From Harmothoe impar (taxonomy: Eukaryota; Annelida; Polychaeta; Phyllodocida; Polynoidae), in contig OX381710.1 in NCBI GenBank assembly GCA_947462335.1, positions 28,675,772 through 28,739,771 on the forward strand: 64,000 nt of DNA. The letters run 5' to 3'. The notes under the pieces are model-generated. The model was not told the origin of the DNA. It made no database searches and saw only the letters and a program-made list of their open reading frames with translations. Of this stretch, positions 20,137 to 30,661 are shown piece by piece (position 1 is the first letter of the stretch; every line of letters begins with the position of its first letter). The position numbers were made by a program, and so were the translations under genes.

Positions 20137-22667
20137 GAAACCTCACTTCTTAAAACAGGTTTCTCGGCTTTGCATTCAGATGCAAAGTGCCCTTTGACTT
20201 GACATCTGTAACACTGGACAGTGTTACGATCGACCCTAGGGCGGCGCCTGGTTTGATTATCAAACACCTCGTTCATGCGTTTAATCATGGACTCCATTAA
20301 GGTATTTAATGAGTTTCCTGACGCATTTGTTTTATCCGGAGTGGTCATCTCCGGGGTCTGGGTTTTCTGACTGGGTACAGTCTGAGGGTCCCGAGTATCG
20401 GGTTTCCGGGTAGTTTCCGAATAACCTTTGTTACTAGGAAGCTTCCCGGAAGCTGGGGTAGAGCTAGATTTCTGTCGACCCTTGAATTTCAGGGCGTCTA
20501 CTCTCTCCTCCCCTTCAGATTCTTCCGCGGAAGAATCGTCACCATCTAAGGAATGTTCAATTCCAGAGACGCGCTGTCCCCTATTAGCGGGTATCATACC
20601 AGCCAACAGTATCTTCTTTTTGTCATGCTGATCAATCGCCATGAACAAATCTGCTAAGGAAGACCCAGCTTCCCAAGCTCTACCACATACTTTAGCATGT
20701 TCAGGATCACTCAATCCACTAATAAATCTTACAAATAGGGATTCTATGTAATATTCAGCATCCCTACTCCATTCTGGCCTAGCCTGCCGCAATAATCGCT
20801 GCAATTCTAGCCCAAAAATTTTAGCAGATTCCTTCGGTTTCTGCGTTCTTCTCTGAAACAGAGTCCAGTGATCTACTGTCACCATTTTCCCAAAAGTATA
20901 ACAAGCTAATACTTCCAACTGGTCGTATGTAGCTTCTGGCCCGTAAGTGTCCCTCCATTCTTCAACCACTATCTTACCCGGGCCGTCACTCAACCATATC
21001 ACAAAAGCTCCCAAGGATTCTTCTTTGTTCCAGCAATTGTACTTACAATCATCTAGAAGTGATTGATATTCTTCCTTCCAGGGTCGTACACCCCTGTAAG
21101 GCTTAGTCACACGTGCAGTTCTTTTAGCGGCATAATTAGAATGCACTAATTGACCCGACATGCGTCTACTCCAAGCCAGTAGGTCTGTACCGTCTTGACC
21201 TCGGCTAGAGCAATCTAGTCCCAAATTACCTATGGCGGGGTCTCGATTATGTAATCGGTGCTCCGCCGGGGTCATTGTGACTCGCCGGTTCAAAGGAACC
21301 TTTCTCTTGGGTACATCGTCAGATGATTTATCTGATTCAGATTCTGAACCCTCATCAAAGCGTGGGCCTTGATAGCCTGACAATCCCTTAGTGTTTTTAT
21401 GCACCGGGTTTGACCTTCCCTTTGTTCCCGGTTGGGTCCCCTTATTCATCCTATCCCTCGGCCTAATCTCAGGATCTTTATTGACTCCCGAGTGTGTTTC
21501 CGTGGCCGGAGGTGGGTACGAATAAGTTGCATCTGGGCAATACCTATAATTACCCTTGCTATCATAACCTCCCGGATTCCCATATAGAGCCGGGTCATCT
21601 CCCGCGAAGGGGTTCAATGAGCCATAACTATGATTCACCACTTCATCTCGAAATTTATTTTTATAATGTCGAGACACTTCCTCCTCTGGAGACATTTCCC
21701 TGTTAACCGGACCAATTCTGGCATGATTAACTGGTTCCCATCCAAGAGAGCGCCCGGTAACATTCACTCTCCTTGAATCTTTCTCCCTGTTCTTATACAC
21801 AGAGTCTTCCACATTCCTCAATCCATTATCATTAATAAATGGATCGAATTGAGGTAATGCTTCCTCCTTACTAGTAGTAGGAGTACTATCAGGAACAGTT
21901 TCCGGCCTGCCAGCTGGAAGTTGTTCCTCCCCCTGCTGTTCCATTGCCTTCAACAATTCACCCCGCAGGAGAGTTTTCCTAGCTTCAAGGGAACAGACAG
22001 CTTCCACCTCAGCTTTCCGTTTCCTTTCTAACTCTTCCGTTTCTTCCAGGATTTGAATCCTGGTGGATTCATTATCCTTGACCAACTGGTCTCTGCCCTT
22101 CTCGAGCTCCTCTGTCCCCTTCTTCAAGGCATACCATTCTCTAGAGTATTTTTTCAACTCCCTCTCATACCTCTCCTTAAGAGATTCAGAATGTTCATTC
22201 TCCTTCTGGTTCTCAGCAATCTTTGCCTGAATCTTTTGGTATTCATGAGATTCCTGAGCAACCTTCTTTTTCATATACCGGTTGTCCTCTATCAACCGTT
22301 CTCTCTCTTCTATCAGAGTTCCTTTTACCCTCTGATTCTCAGAGAGAATCTCGTCCCTTTCTTTTACCAGGGAAGTCAATTCGTCAGTCAATGCAGCATA
22401 CTGATCCTCCATTGACTGCTTGTCCAATCGGACATTTTCCCAGTAGAGGTCATCCTCTTCCCGAGCCAAACGCTCGTCATATTCCCTCTGGAATTTCTCA
22501 TCCCCTACATAGGGTTCCACCCAGGAAAGATCCTGCAACTTCCTCTTCTTCTGTCCTGGCTTCAAGCCCTCTCCAGGGTCCATCCCTGGCACCTCCAGGC
22601 GAGTTGATTCCAACTCCCCTTCACTCAGCTCTGGGCCAGAGCCGCCCAGGCTACCACCGGTAGCCAT
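20127..22667 (-). CDS. gag: Gag polyprotein (capsid and nucleocapsid)
   Basis: This is an 846-residue Gag, roughly twice the usual Ty3/gypsy size. Residues about 65-245 are a long, highly charged heptad-like segment rich in E, K, L and R, predicted as coiled coil. A low-complexity hydrophilic linker follows. Residues about 505-690 (aromatic-rich, including RPWKEEYQSLL, EEWRDTYG and LFVRFISGL) have the helical pattern of a Ty3-type capsid domain. The C-terminus carries one CCHC zinc knuckle, C819-X2-C822-X4-H827-X4-C832, which would bind genomic RNA. The frame ends in TAG at 20127-20129, immediately after the heptamer GGGAAAT, so a fraction of ribosomes probably continues into pol in the -1 frame. 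The start is the ATG at 22667 in strong context. The role is assembly of virus-like particles in the cytoplasm. The N-terminal coiled coil is unusual and could mediate multimerisation. Confidence 0.93.
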   Translation of the reverse strand: MATGGSLGGSGPELSEGELESTRLEVPGMDPGEGLKPGQKKRKLQDLSWVEPYVGDEKFQREYDERLAREEDDLYWENVRLDKQSMEDQYAALTDELTSLVKERDEILSENQRVKGTLIEERERLIEDNRYMKKKVAQESHEYQKIQAKIAENQKENEHSESLKERYERELKKYSREWYALKKGTEELEKGRDQLVKDNESTRIQILEETEELERKRKAEVEAVCSLEARKTLLRGELLKAMEQQGEEQLPAGRPETVPDSTPTTSKEEALPQFDPFINDNGLRNVEDSVYKNREKDSRRVNVTGRSLGWEPVNHARIGPVNREMSPEEEVSRHYKNKFRDEVVNHSYGSLNPFAGDDPALYGNPGGYDSKGNYRYCPDATYSYPPPATETHSGVNKDPEIRPRDRMNKGTQPGTKGRSNPVHKNTKGLSGYQGPRFDEGSESESDKSSDDVPKRKVPLNRRVTMTPAEHRLHNRDPAIGNLGLDCSSRGQDGTDLLAWSRRMSGQLVHSNYAAKRTARVTKPYRGVRPWKEEYQSLLDDCKYNCWNKEESLGAFVIWLSDGPGKIVVEEWRDTYGPEATYDQLEVLACYTFGKMVTVDHWTLFQRRTQKPKESAKIFGLELQRLLRQARPEWSRDAEYYIESLFVRFISGLSDPEHAKVCGRAWEAGSSLADLFMAIDQHDKKKILLAGMIPANRGQRVSGIEHSLDGDDSSAEESEGEERVDALKFKGRQKSSSTPASGKLPSNKGYSETTRKPDTRDPQTVPSQKTQTPEMTTPDKTNASGNSLNTLMESMIKRMNEVFDNQTRRRPRVDRNTVQCYRCQVKGHFASECKAEKPVLRSEVSGN

Positions 22668-22772
22668 TGTCCGTCCACTGAAGGACTGTCTGTCCAATCA
22701 AGGACTTCCTGTTCAGTATAACCCGAACATATTCTCGAACAACTAGCTTGTTCTGCTACCCTTACTGCTACT
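22668..22772 (-). other. 5' untranslated leader between primer site and gag
   Basis: This is a 105-bp internal leader. The gag ATG at 22667 sits in a strong start context (ACA before, G after). The gag frame is open for ten more codons upstream, but only a TTG could start there, so the ATG is preferred. Confidence 0.6.
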
Positions 22773-22785
22773 GGTCACGGCACCA
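22773..22785 (-). other. Primer binding site, probably tRNA-His
   Basis: One base (C) after the 5' LTR, the element strand reads TGGTGCCGTGACC. The first 12 bases complement the acceptor end expected for metazoan tRNA-His (ending GTCACGGCA plus CCA). The TGG start is the standard mark of a retroelement primer binding site. The tRNA assignment comes from general knowledge of tRNA-His, not from a search. Confidence 0.75.
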
Positions 22786-22786
22786 G

Positions 22787-23270
22787 TGTGGTGGTTCGTA
22801 ATTAACTCTAGGTTAAAGAACAACGATCACGGCAGTTTCCAGGTGCGAGAATATATCTATCTTTATTCACAAGAATAATAACTCCAGTTCCTTTACTAGG
22901 GAACGATCAGTGTAGAATGAATACACACAGGTAAATCAGGTTTCTCTATAAATAGAGGAAACGGTCAGTATACAACTCTTAGCATACAACTCTGTCCGCA
23001 CGGTTGGACATGTGAAGTCTCTCGTCAGTCGGGCCTGCACTGACTGCCGTTCCAGGTAAACACATGGGTCTTATATAACACCGGCTCTTAGATCACGTGG
23101 CCAGGTGGGTGGGTCGGCCGCCCACCTGAGAGCGGCACACGGTCACCTGAAGAGGACCTGCGCCCTCTCCCGGGAACTGTGTGCACTAGCTCCAGGTGGA
23201 GAAGCCGAGTAAACAGACGTTACCCGGAAATACCGTGTATGAGATTAATATGTAATATTATGCCCCTACA
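22787..23270 (-). repeat. 5' long terminal repeat
   Basis: This is the 484-bp LTR at the 5' end of the minus-strand element. Read on the minus strand it begins TGTAGGGGCATAA and ends ACCACCACA. It carries an E-box CACGTG (23094-23099), a TATA box (23071-23078) and, downstream, the AATAAA signal (22862-22867). This gives a normal U3-R-U5 layout. By eye I find no substitution or indel relative to the other LTR. Confidence 0.97.
23040..23099 (-). promoter_or_regulatory. LTR promoter core (E-box and TATA box)
   Basis: On the minus strand an E-box CACGTG (23094-23099) is followed 15 bp later by TTATATAA (23071-23078). Start of transcription is expected about 25-30 bp downstream, near 23040-23047, which would define the start of R. 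The genomic transcript would then have a leader of roughly 375 nt before the gag ATG at 22667. The start site itself is inferred. Confidence 0.75.
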
Positions 23271-23274
23271 ATAT
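23271..23274. other. Target-site duplication ATAT (right copy)
   Basis: ATAT directly follows the LTR at 23270 and matches 10270-10273. A 4-bp duplication at an A/T site is known for some gypsy-group elements; 5 bp is commoner in Ty3/gypsy as a whole. Confidence 0.85.
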
Positions 23275-23640
23275 CTATATTAAACTGAACGGTTTTGCAG
23301 TGGGGTAAGGGCTGTTAATGTTATATCACAGGTAGAGTGCTCATGGTGCAGATATGGGAAAGTCACCATACGCCTTAATAAAAGCCTTAGATTTTTAAGG
23401 GAAAACAATCGCAGTTTTGAATGCCTTTCCGGGAGATAAAGGCTTGGTTTCTTAAGTAACAATGCCCGGCAGAGTGTTTATATTTTAAGCAACTACGTGT
23501 TCTGTGCTTGTTGTGAAGCTGGGCCACACAGCCTGTCTGACATGTCATACGAACACCTAAAGCTGAAATCTTGAGTGGGTGCATAAAGCATGCATGGTTG
23601 TGTGCTGTCGGGTTATTGAGCCCGAGGTAGGGGGCAGGGG
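23275..23640. other. Noncoding DNA right of the retrotransposon
   Basis: AT-rich, no motif or gene recognised. Confidence 0.3.
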
Positions 23641-25110
23641 TAGGGGTGAGAGGTGATCGGACCCTATATGGGCGTGTCCCTGCTGGGGTGATGGCGAGCT
23701 GCAGGAGCCGGAAGCGCGGCCACAGGTGGTGCCATCCTCACCAGCCTCCTCCATCCATCATTAAAAGTCCCTAGCGTCACGCGCCCCTGGCACCCGCCAG
23801 TCTGGGGGTGCCCACCCACCCCTCCTGTACCCCCTCTATATGGTGGTGGGTCCTGCCCCGGCCACCAACCCTAGACCATACAGCACCCACTGCAGTCCCT
23901 AATGCCGCAGGCCTGCCGCCACACCACGCTATACCGCCTCCAGACGGCTGCAGGAGAGGCGGGGGTGAGAGGGGTGGGGGTATTTGGGTGAGGTGGTGTG
24001 GTGAGGTGGGCAGCTTAGGACGCGTGGCATTAAGGCGCCCTGGAGCACCATGGTGTGGAAAGAAGGGGCTGCTGGAGAGAGTGGGATCTGAGCAGGTTGA
24101 GCGCCCACCAGCAGCAGGAGGAGGCGGGAGCTGCTCAGGGCTGCTCGTGGGGCGTCTAGCGAGCAGCTCCAAGAGCAATTTGTAGGCTAATGGCGGCGGC
24201 CGTCGTCTGGCCACTAGCCTGTGAGCGGCGGGAGCGCTGTGCCAATCTATCGACGATTCAATCCATCTCGCCGCCGACATGGGGGGGGGGGGGGGGGTGG
24301 GGGAAGCTCCCCTCCCCTGCCCCTCAAGGGAAGGGAGGACCGGCGCTGGGCATAAGGTGGCACGGGGAGGGTCGATCGAGGGCCTTGGCGAGCCGCTAGG
24401 GGAGGGTGGGAGGGGGTGCTCTGCTGGGGGTAGAGACAGGGTTAAGGGGGTCAGACAGAAAGCAGAAGTTGCCGTGAGGAGAAGGCAGACTTTGATTACG
24501 GGTGCCTCATGCTAGTCAGTCTGGAAGATCGGGGCTTGTAGGGACGGGAGAGGAAGGGGGGCTGATGACCACAAGGACATGAGGAGCCCCCCCCCCCCCC
24601 CGCCCGCCATCCCGCCACCAACTCCCCAATTCTGTAGACTCCTACCCCCCCCCCCCCCCCACCCCACTACCATCCTACCCCCACCCCCGACCTCCATCCT
24701 ACCACCTCCATCAAATCACACGGGCCGCCGTCAGCGCCCGCCCGGACCTCGACGGATCCATCACTGGGGGCGGATCGGCGCTGGGCCGCCCACTGACAGC
24801 CGGCAGTGGGACCAGTGATGGATGAACCGTCTACTGATCAACCGCCCCGCCACCCTACTGCCCCCCCTCCTCCAGTACCTCCCCATCCCCTCAGCCACCC
24901 TCCTACCACCAGCCAGACACTGGAGGAGGACCGTGGCTAACCTGTTGCCCGACCACCTGATGCTGAGCAGCGGAGGAGTCAGGCTGGGGTGCTATACAGG
25001 GTGTGTGTGGAGGGGTGGGGGTGGTGCTATATGCCCTATGGGCATAGCAGCAAGGGGGGGGGGGGGGTAGGGGTGGAGAAGAGGACCAGCCTGCACTCCA
25101 GTCTGATCGA
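23641..25110. other. GC-rich block with long C and G homopolymers
   Basis: Contains G17 at 24281-24297, C15 at 24587-24601, C16 at 24645-24660 and a G run near 25057-25067. CpG is frequent at 24180-24400 and 24720-24790. Long frames here (for example 24280-23777 minus) are low-complexity. A CpG-rich promoter is possible, but no start of a gene can be supported. Confidence 0.35.
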
Positions 25111-26165
25111 TATAGCAATGTTCCCACACTAAAATGCTCGATGCTCTCTACTACTGGCATGAGAGCGGCGTTATTGCCTGGTATCTGACTGGCGCTCGGG
25201 AGTATACCACTAGCTGCAACACACTCAAAGAGTCGATAAAGTGTGTAGGGTTAGGGAAGGGATTGATATAAATGGAAAAGCTTGATATTAAATATGGACA
25301 TAGCATGTCCTGGACGGTATGGGGGGGGGGGCATTTTGTCCGTACAGTTGAGCCGATCTAACTACACATCACATGGTTATTTCCTCTGGATTCCCTAAAT
25401 ACACAGCAACAGTGCAGGGAGAAAAGACAGTTTCAACACCCAGGAGATTAGAACTGTCCGAGTAGACCGTGATATTATTACGAAACCTTAATATGTGGAC
25501 AAATAATTCAGCCTTATGATTAAAGGTATTACCCTGGGGTTCAAATATATCATTTTAAACTACAAACCAGATCGTGACACAGTCTGAGACAAAGCTATGT
25601 TGCTATATGTGAAGGAGGTCTTGGCATGGTTTGGTATTGGGAAGCTCGTAATGACATCAAAGAGTCGATTTGACTCCAACTTAACCATTTAGGGGCCGAT
25701 CTAACTAGGCGCCGTATGGTGCATCAATGTGTTATGTCCTTCGTCGTCATGATGCATGCATGCAGCTCTACCATGGCGAGTAACTCACCAGTGCTGCGAA
25801 TCACCCACCATGCCGATCCTTAGAGAGTGGAGTGTAGCAACTCTCTAGAGTCAGCATGATGCAGAGCTGCAATAATGCATCATGAGAATACGGACATACT
25901 GCAGAAAAGAATCATGCGGCCGTTAAAAGGATTAACGGCCAAACCTGGCAGGCTCGATTTCTGTAAGAGGCCGTAGTTGGCAGATTCCACTCCCCCGCCC
26001 CCTCAATTGGAAAGTATATGGGACTGTAACTGATCATACAACGTAGACCGCCATCTTGACCCCCAATGACGCTAGGATTGATAAGTCATTTAAAGATGCA
26101 CTACTTAGTGAAACATGAAAGCGCCAGTATGAGTGCCTCTAGTGCATGTCGCCAAATTACAGATA
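25111..26165. other. Noncoding DNA, no gene seen
   Basis: GAGCCGATCTAACTA (about 25348) and GGGCCGATCTAACTA (about 25692) are a short repeat pair. GATGCATGCATGCAGCTC near 25750 echoes GATGCATGGATACAGCTC near 1780. Both suggest dispersed repeats. Confidence 0.3.
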
Positions 26166-27299
26166 CACTGTAAAAAGTTGTTGTTCCAGAACATCAAAAT
26201 GTGCTGTAGCTATACAATACTTTTGCTGTAAAAAATAATACATACATTTTGCTGTACATGTACATTTCTGTTGCTGTATATGCAGCTTACAGTAGGGAGT
26301 TGTAGACCTACAGCACTTTTTGCTGTACATGTACTAGGTACATGGGGGGTCCTGGGATCGATCTTTGGTCTAGCCACCTCTCAATGTGTTACATACTAAA
26401 TGGTCACAAGTAATTTAACATCATTCTCTATGGGCCTTGCCTATAGTTGTCATTGTATAGTAAACAATTTAGGTGTTATACAATAATGTCTGCATGTTGC
26501 TAAAGGTGCCAAATATGACAACCATGCTGCAGGCCTTACTCCAGCTGCCTCGATAGCTCAATCAGACAGTGTCGGACCGTGATAGGAAGGTCCCGAGTTC
26601 AATCCCCTGTCAGGCTAGTCATGAAACTACAGTTTTTTCATGTTTTGATTTTTTTTCCTAAAAGTGATATGCAAATCCACACAAGATACTTTCTAGACAT
26701 TTTTTAAAAAGAAAACCATGAAATGATGTTTTGTACGCAGGACAAAAGAGACCCTTAGCAAACTATACATGACATATGGTTCTAGCACTACAAGGTCAAC
26801 CTTGCACTCGAATTGCAGGAGGTCCTAAATATCTTTTCCTTTCGCTCATCCATCTGATCATATATATGAGAGCTATGCTGCAGGCCTTACACCAGCTGCC
26901 TTGATAGCTCAATCAGACACAGCGTCGGACAGTGATAGGAAGGTCCCAAGTTCAAACCCCCGGTCAGGCGAGCCATGAAACTACAGTCCTGAGTTCAATC
27001 CCCAGCCAGGCTTGTCATGAAACTATAGGTCCTTTATGTTCTCGTCTATTTTTCTAAATGTGATATATAAGTCTATCAATGAAAAATATCATCAGCCTTG
27101 AGAAGCGGACCCTAGACCTTCAGATTTGGTTTTACAATTAATTCTGCTGTACAGTAACAGTAGATTTTGCTGTTACTGTACAGTATATCTGCTGTAAATA
27201 TACGTACGCTGACTTGCTGTAGGTCTACAGCACAATCTACTGGAACCAAAGTTTCCCCCAGTATTTGCTGTACACGAACACTACTTACTCCTAACAGTG
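26166..27299. mobile_element. CACTG-ended composite element carrying SINE-like units
   Basis: CACTG at 26166 is inverted at 27295-27299. Both terminal 150-bp regions are packed with TGCTGTA / TACAGCA words in opposite orientation, as in subterminal repeats of CACTA or Chapaev-like DNA transposons. The middle holds two tandem units with a tRNA-like head. No transposase. Confidence 0.45.
26524..27140 (+). repeat. Tandem pair of tRNA-derived SINE-like units (period about 351 bp)
   Basis: Unit 1 starts ATGCTGCAGGCC at 26524 and unit 2 at 26875. Each has a pol III A box TAGCTCAATCAG (26553-26564; 26905-26916) and a B box (GAGTTCAATCC at 26595-26605; AAGTTCAAACC at 26948-26958) at tRNA-like spacing. 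Unit 2 has an extra B-box segment (26991-27001) from a 43-bp internal duplication. The cloverleaf is degenerate, so these are SINE-like, not tRNA genes. Confidence 0.6.
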
Positions 27300-29999
27300 T
27301 AGAAGAGTTCCTTTCCTAAAGGGCGGGAGGTAATAATGCTTAACTCTCTCCAATGAGCCCCATTATGCCTCAGGCAAGTGAAGAGGGGGAACGAGACTCC
27401 TTCCCTCTTTCCTGTGTGTAAGATCTACATTAATGTATTGATGGTCATACCATTACGGGATGTGTATGAGATGTTTATTCAATGCGTTCAAGGGAATCAA
27501 CCTGTGGCGTATGTAAGGAGAATTCAGTACAACGTCAACGCAATTAAATTGGAAGGATGGTTCAAATACCAACTGATATTCTATGACGGAGATTCTAGTC
27601 CTACCGCGAAGGAAGCAGCCCAGTGAACATACCAGGCCTTGGCTTGGCAATTCTAATCAATGTGGGCGATAATGAGGAAAGGAGAAGGGCCGTTACAATT
27701 TAATATATATTAGCCCACAATCCACTTGTCCAGTCCAATTAAGCCCACGCCGCTAGTTTGCTGCTGAATGAAGTCTTCCAAGAGGATAATGGGGAATGAC
27801 TGATTGATCGTTTTACACAATGAGTGAAGCTATCAACAACTTTTTAATGGCAATCCATCTAGAATCCCATCAGGCAAGGAATTGGAGCAGTTATTAGCAC
27901 TGAAGGCTGGTGCCTTATTTCCTGAGTTTAATCCCTCGGAGGGGGGGGGGGGGGTGAGGAGTCCTGGGCTATACAGCTATGTGTCGTATATATATACGGT
28001 GTATAGAGCTCTGGACATTTTAGTTATTTGTATCAACATTAGAACCAGCTGTGATTTCTTACCGGTGGCTGTTGGGGGGGGGGGGGGGGGGGGTTCTGCA
28101 TTAAATATTATGCTATACGTATAGGCCCCCTATTTGTGTAGTATGGGCTGCCCCTGATTAACTAACGTTGGTTGATGATTTACACCGTATTTACAATACA
28201 TGTAGCAAGAAGATATTCGTGTAAGATGGCTAGTTGTATTAAATGTTAGGTGCAGGCAGTTAGTTATGATTTTGTTATTAGTCTAAATCTGCCATGAAAC
28301 TGAAAGTTCTTAAAGTGGCAACACGATATACATCACTATATCAACCAGGAGGTAATACATTTAGTACAAATATATCACGTATATACTGGGAGACTCGGTG
28401 GGGAAGGGAAAGAATATGGAACAGGAACAAGAATATCTGGTCGTGTAAACATCCGCATCTAACAAGTTGGGGTCATCGACCTGGGGTCTATAACCTCACG
28501 GTCTGGGACTAGGGGCTGCGGATTTGAGCATGGAGATAGTATTATACTCGGCCCGGTGTGGCCGCTTTAGAGCTGCTCACGTCTCCGCTGCAACGCATCA
28601 CACCATATTCTGAAGGTGCTCAGAGCTCGTCGGAACGGCTGACAGGTCCATACGTCTCCGCTATTATGTTACATTACCATCTCATCACCCCTCCATGCCC
28701 CATACTCCACTGTGGCTATATGACCCACCAGGCTATCCATACGTGAGATTTGTTTGTTTGTTTCCGTTCTTACATTAAAAGTTATATGATCAACATCTCA
28801 CCAATTCGAATGTCTAAATGAATTATGGTCGGAAGCATTGATTTCTATAGACATCTCCGATGAAAATTACATGCCCGAGTTGAATAGGTAGAATCTAAAA
28901 GTAATAACATGTAGGATGTAAAAATAATACCATGTTCACAAATGGCCTCCCCCACCCCCTGGTGGCTCCTCCTGTGCTTCTCCAGGGCTGGTGATACATG
29001 AAGCCAGAACACACTGCTGCCCCCTGCCGGCCTCCTGATGGAATAGGTATTGGCGCCCCACTCAAATGGCAATAAATCAAGCATATAGTAATGACCTCCA
29101 CCCCCTCCTCCAGGGTGTGGTCGGCCATAAGTCATGGCCGACCCCTGAAGAGGTAGACTAAATACCTGTGATAAGGCCTGATGGAGACGGAAACACTCAG
29201 CAACTAGTTACTCCAGGAGCAGGAGCAGTAGAGGTTCTGCTCCTCCAGGGTAGCTTTGTGTGTCTTCAGCACTGTATTAGCCCCTGTATATTGCAACGTC
29301 TATATTCATTATTTGGAAATAAAAGCAGTAGATATACAGATCTTGCAGTCAAACGCAGTCAGCCCTAAATATATCCTCGGATTTGAAAAATGAAAGGAAA
29401 GATGTCTGAGGAGCAAATTATCCAAATATAATAGAACATAATTATAGAAGGGCAGGTGCAAAGAGCTCTGTCTGAGGAAGTGAGGGGTCTGAGGTAGAAA
29501 ATTCGAGGCAGTGAAAATTCGAGGCAGCTTGAAAATGATCAGTGTATAGCGTAAACGGGGATATGGCTGCATGTCGGGACGTGTTATTCTGCGAACAGTG
29601 TTACTGGATCCGGAGCTGAGCATCTACCGGTAATGAGTAAGGCAGAGATCGGCGGAGACTTTAGTTCACAGTAGTTGAGCTTCATAATCTGCTGGTCAAC
29701 AGGTGTTTATTTCAAGGATGATTGGTGATTTAGTACTACACCCCGAGGGTAAATGAGTCCATGTACTATATGATAGTGATATATCACTGGACAAAGCTTT
29801 GAATCATGTTCCCAATCATTGATATAAAAATGATATTCAACTTTCCAATATGATACCTTCCTCAATCAGCCTCAGATAACATATTGGTAATAATTGATAT
29901 CGGAAATAAAAGCTCTATACTTCTAAATCCGAGCAGCTGTCAACATCAGTCATGGGCTATAGTCTGGTCCGACAGCATGGGGTCTATAGGTGTCACCAC
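27300..29999. other. Noncoding DNA with poly(G) tracts
   Basis: G14 at 27941-27954 and G20 at 28074-28093. A fragment with GAGGCAGTGAAAATTCGAGG near 29505-29530 resembles the AGTCAACCTTCACT family. No exon with good splice signals was found. Confidence 0.3.
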
Positions 30000-30375
30000 C
30001 CGAGCCTGGACGTTCCTAGGACGTACCCAGCACGTCCTGCTACGTCACCCATAAACCACCAGGGGGCGGTTTGAAGTTAGCCCTCCCCTCACCCACACAC
30101 CCCTCACTCAGGTGCTTCTGGTGGCGCCATCTATACCTCTGTCACGTGGTATGAAAATAATTGACATCCGGGGCCTGGCGGATTAGCCAGGAGACTGGAT
30201 GCCTAATGTGGCCACCGTCGGCGGCGGGAAATGCGTCTAGACGTCGAGCAGCTCGCCGCGCCACCTGGCGGCGTGCTCGGGAGCAGCTGAGGGAGCAGCT
30301 CGGAGCGGGCCGACAGGGGGAGTCACCAGCCCATAGCAGCCAGCGCCACGCAGCGTCTAGGTGGCATTTAGACTA
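30000..30375. promoter_or_regulatory. CpG-rich block with several CTCF-like motifs
   Basis: CCACCAGGGGGCGGT (30056-30070) is close to the CTCF consensus. GGCGCCATCTATACC (30123-30137) and CGCGCCACCTGGCGGC (30257-30272) fit the reverse motif. TACGTCA (30041-30047), CACGTG near 30146 and GGCGGGAAA (30216-30224, E2F-like) also occur. A promoter or boundary element is plausible. Confidence 0.4.
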
Positions 30376-30590
30376 ATTGTCCCTGACGGTTGTTTCCTCG
30401 ATGGCCATGAGAGTTGGGCTAGCGGGTGGGATAAGCAGTACACGAGTTGACGGTGTAGGGCCGGGTGCAGGTAATACGGGGCTATGATTATAATAATTAA
30501 TATCATGTACAAAATGTAGGCATTTTAGATAACTAAACAGCAGATGAGGATCATCTTCTCTAGATATTGTGCAGTGGGTTACCAAGGAAG

Positions 30591-30661
30591 AGTCAACCTT
30601 CGCTAATGTGGAAAATTCTATAAAAAAAAAAATTTCAAGTTCAAGGTAGTGAAGGTCGACT
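30591..30661. repeat. Short inverted pair of the AGTCAACCTTC family
   Basis: AGTCAACCTTCGCTA at the left is inverted as GTAGTGAAGGTCGACT at the right, with an A-rich centre. A 71-bp relic of the element type at 8856-9034. Confidence 0.5.

Larger units (their letters stand above)
10274..23270 (-). mobile_element. Complete Ty3/gypsy-type LTR retrotransposon with a third ORF
   Basis: This is a full-length element read on the minus strand. It is bounded by two 484-bp direct LTRs that begin TG and end CA, and flanked by ATAT on both sides. Internally it has, in element order, a primer binding site, gag, pol, ORF3, a noncoding tail and a polypurine tract. Pol order is protease, reverse transcriptase, RNase H, integrase, which is the Ty3/gypsy (Metaviridae) order and excludes Ty1/copia. 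There is no reverse transcriptase upstream of protease as in DIRS-like elements and no envelope-like protein. All three frames are open over their whole length and the LTRs look identical, so the copy is young and may be autonomous. At 13 kb it is long for the group because of a large gag, a 1070-residue ORF3 and about 1.45 kb of 3' noncoding DNA. The superfamily call is firm; the clade cannot be set without a tree. Confidence 0.96.

Noticed and set aside
23777..24280. 167-codon minus-strand frame beginning with ATG
   Set aside because: It lies in GC-rich simple-sequence DNA with another frame open on the opposite strand; the translation is Pro/Ser/Arg low complexity.
26545..26610. Functional tRNA gene
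   Set aside because: A and B boxes are present but the anticodon and acceptor stems do not pair, and the unit is repeated, so it is SINE-like.
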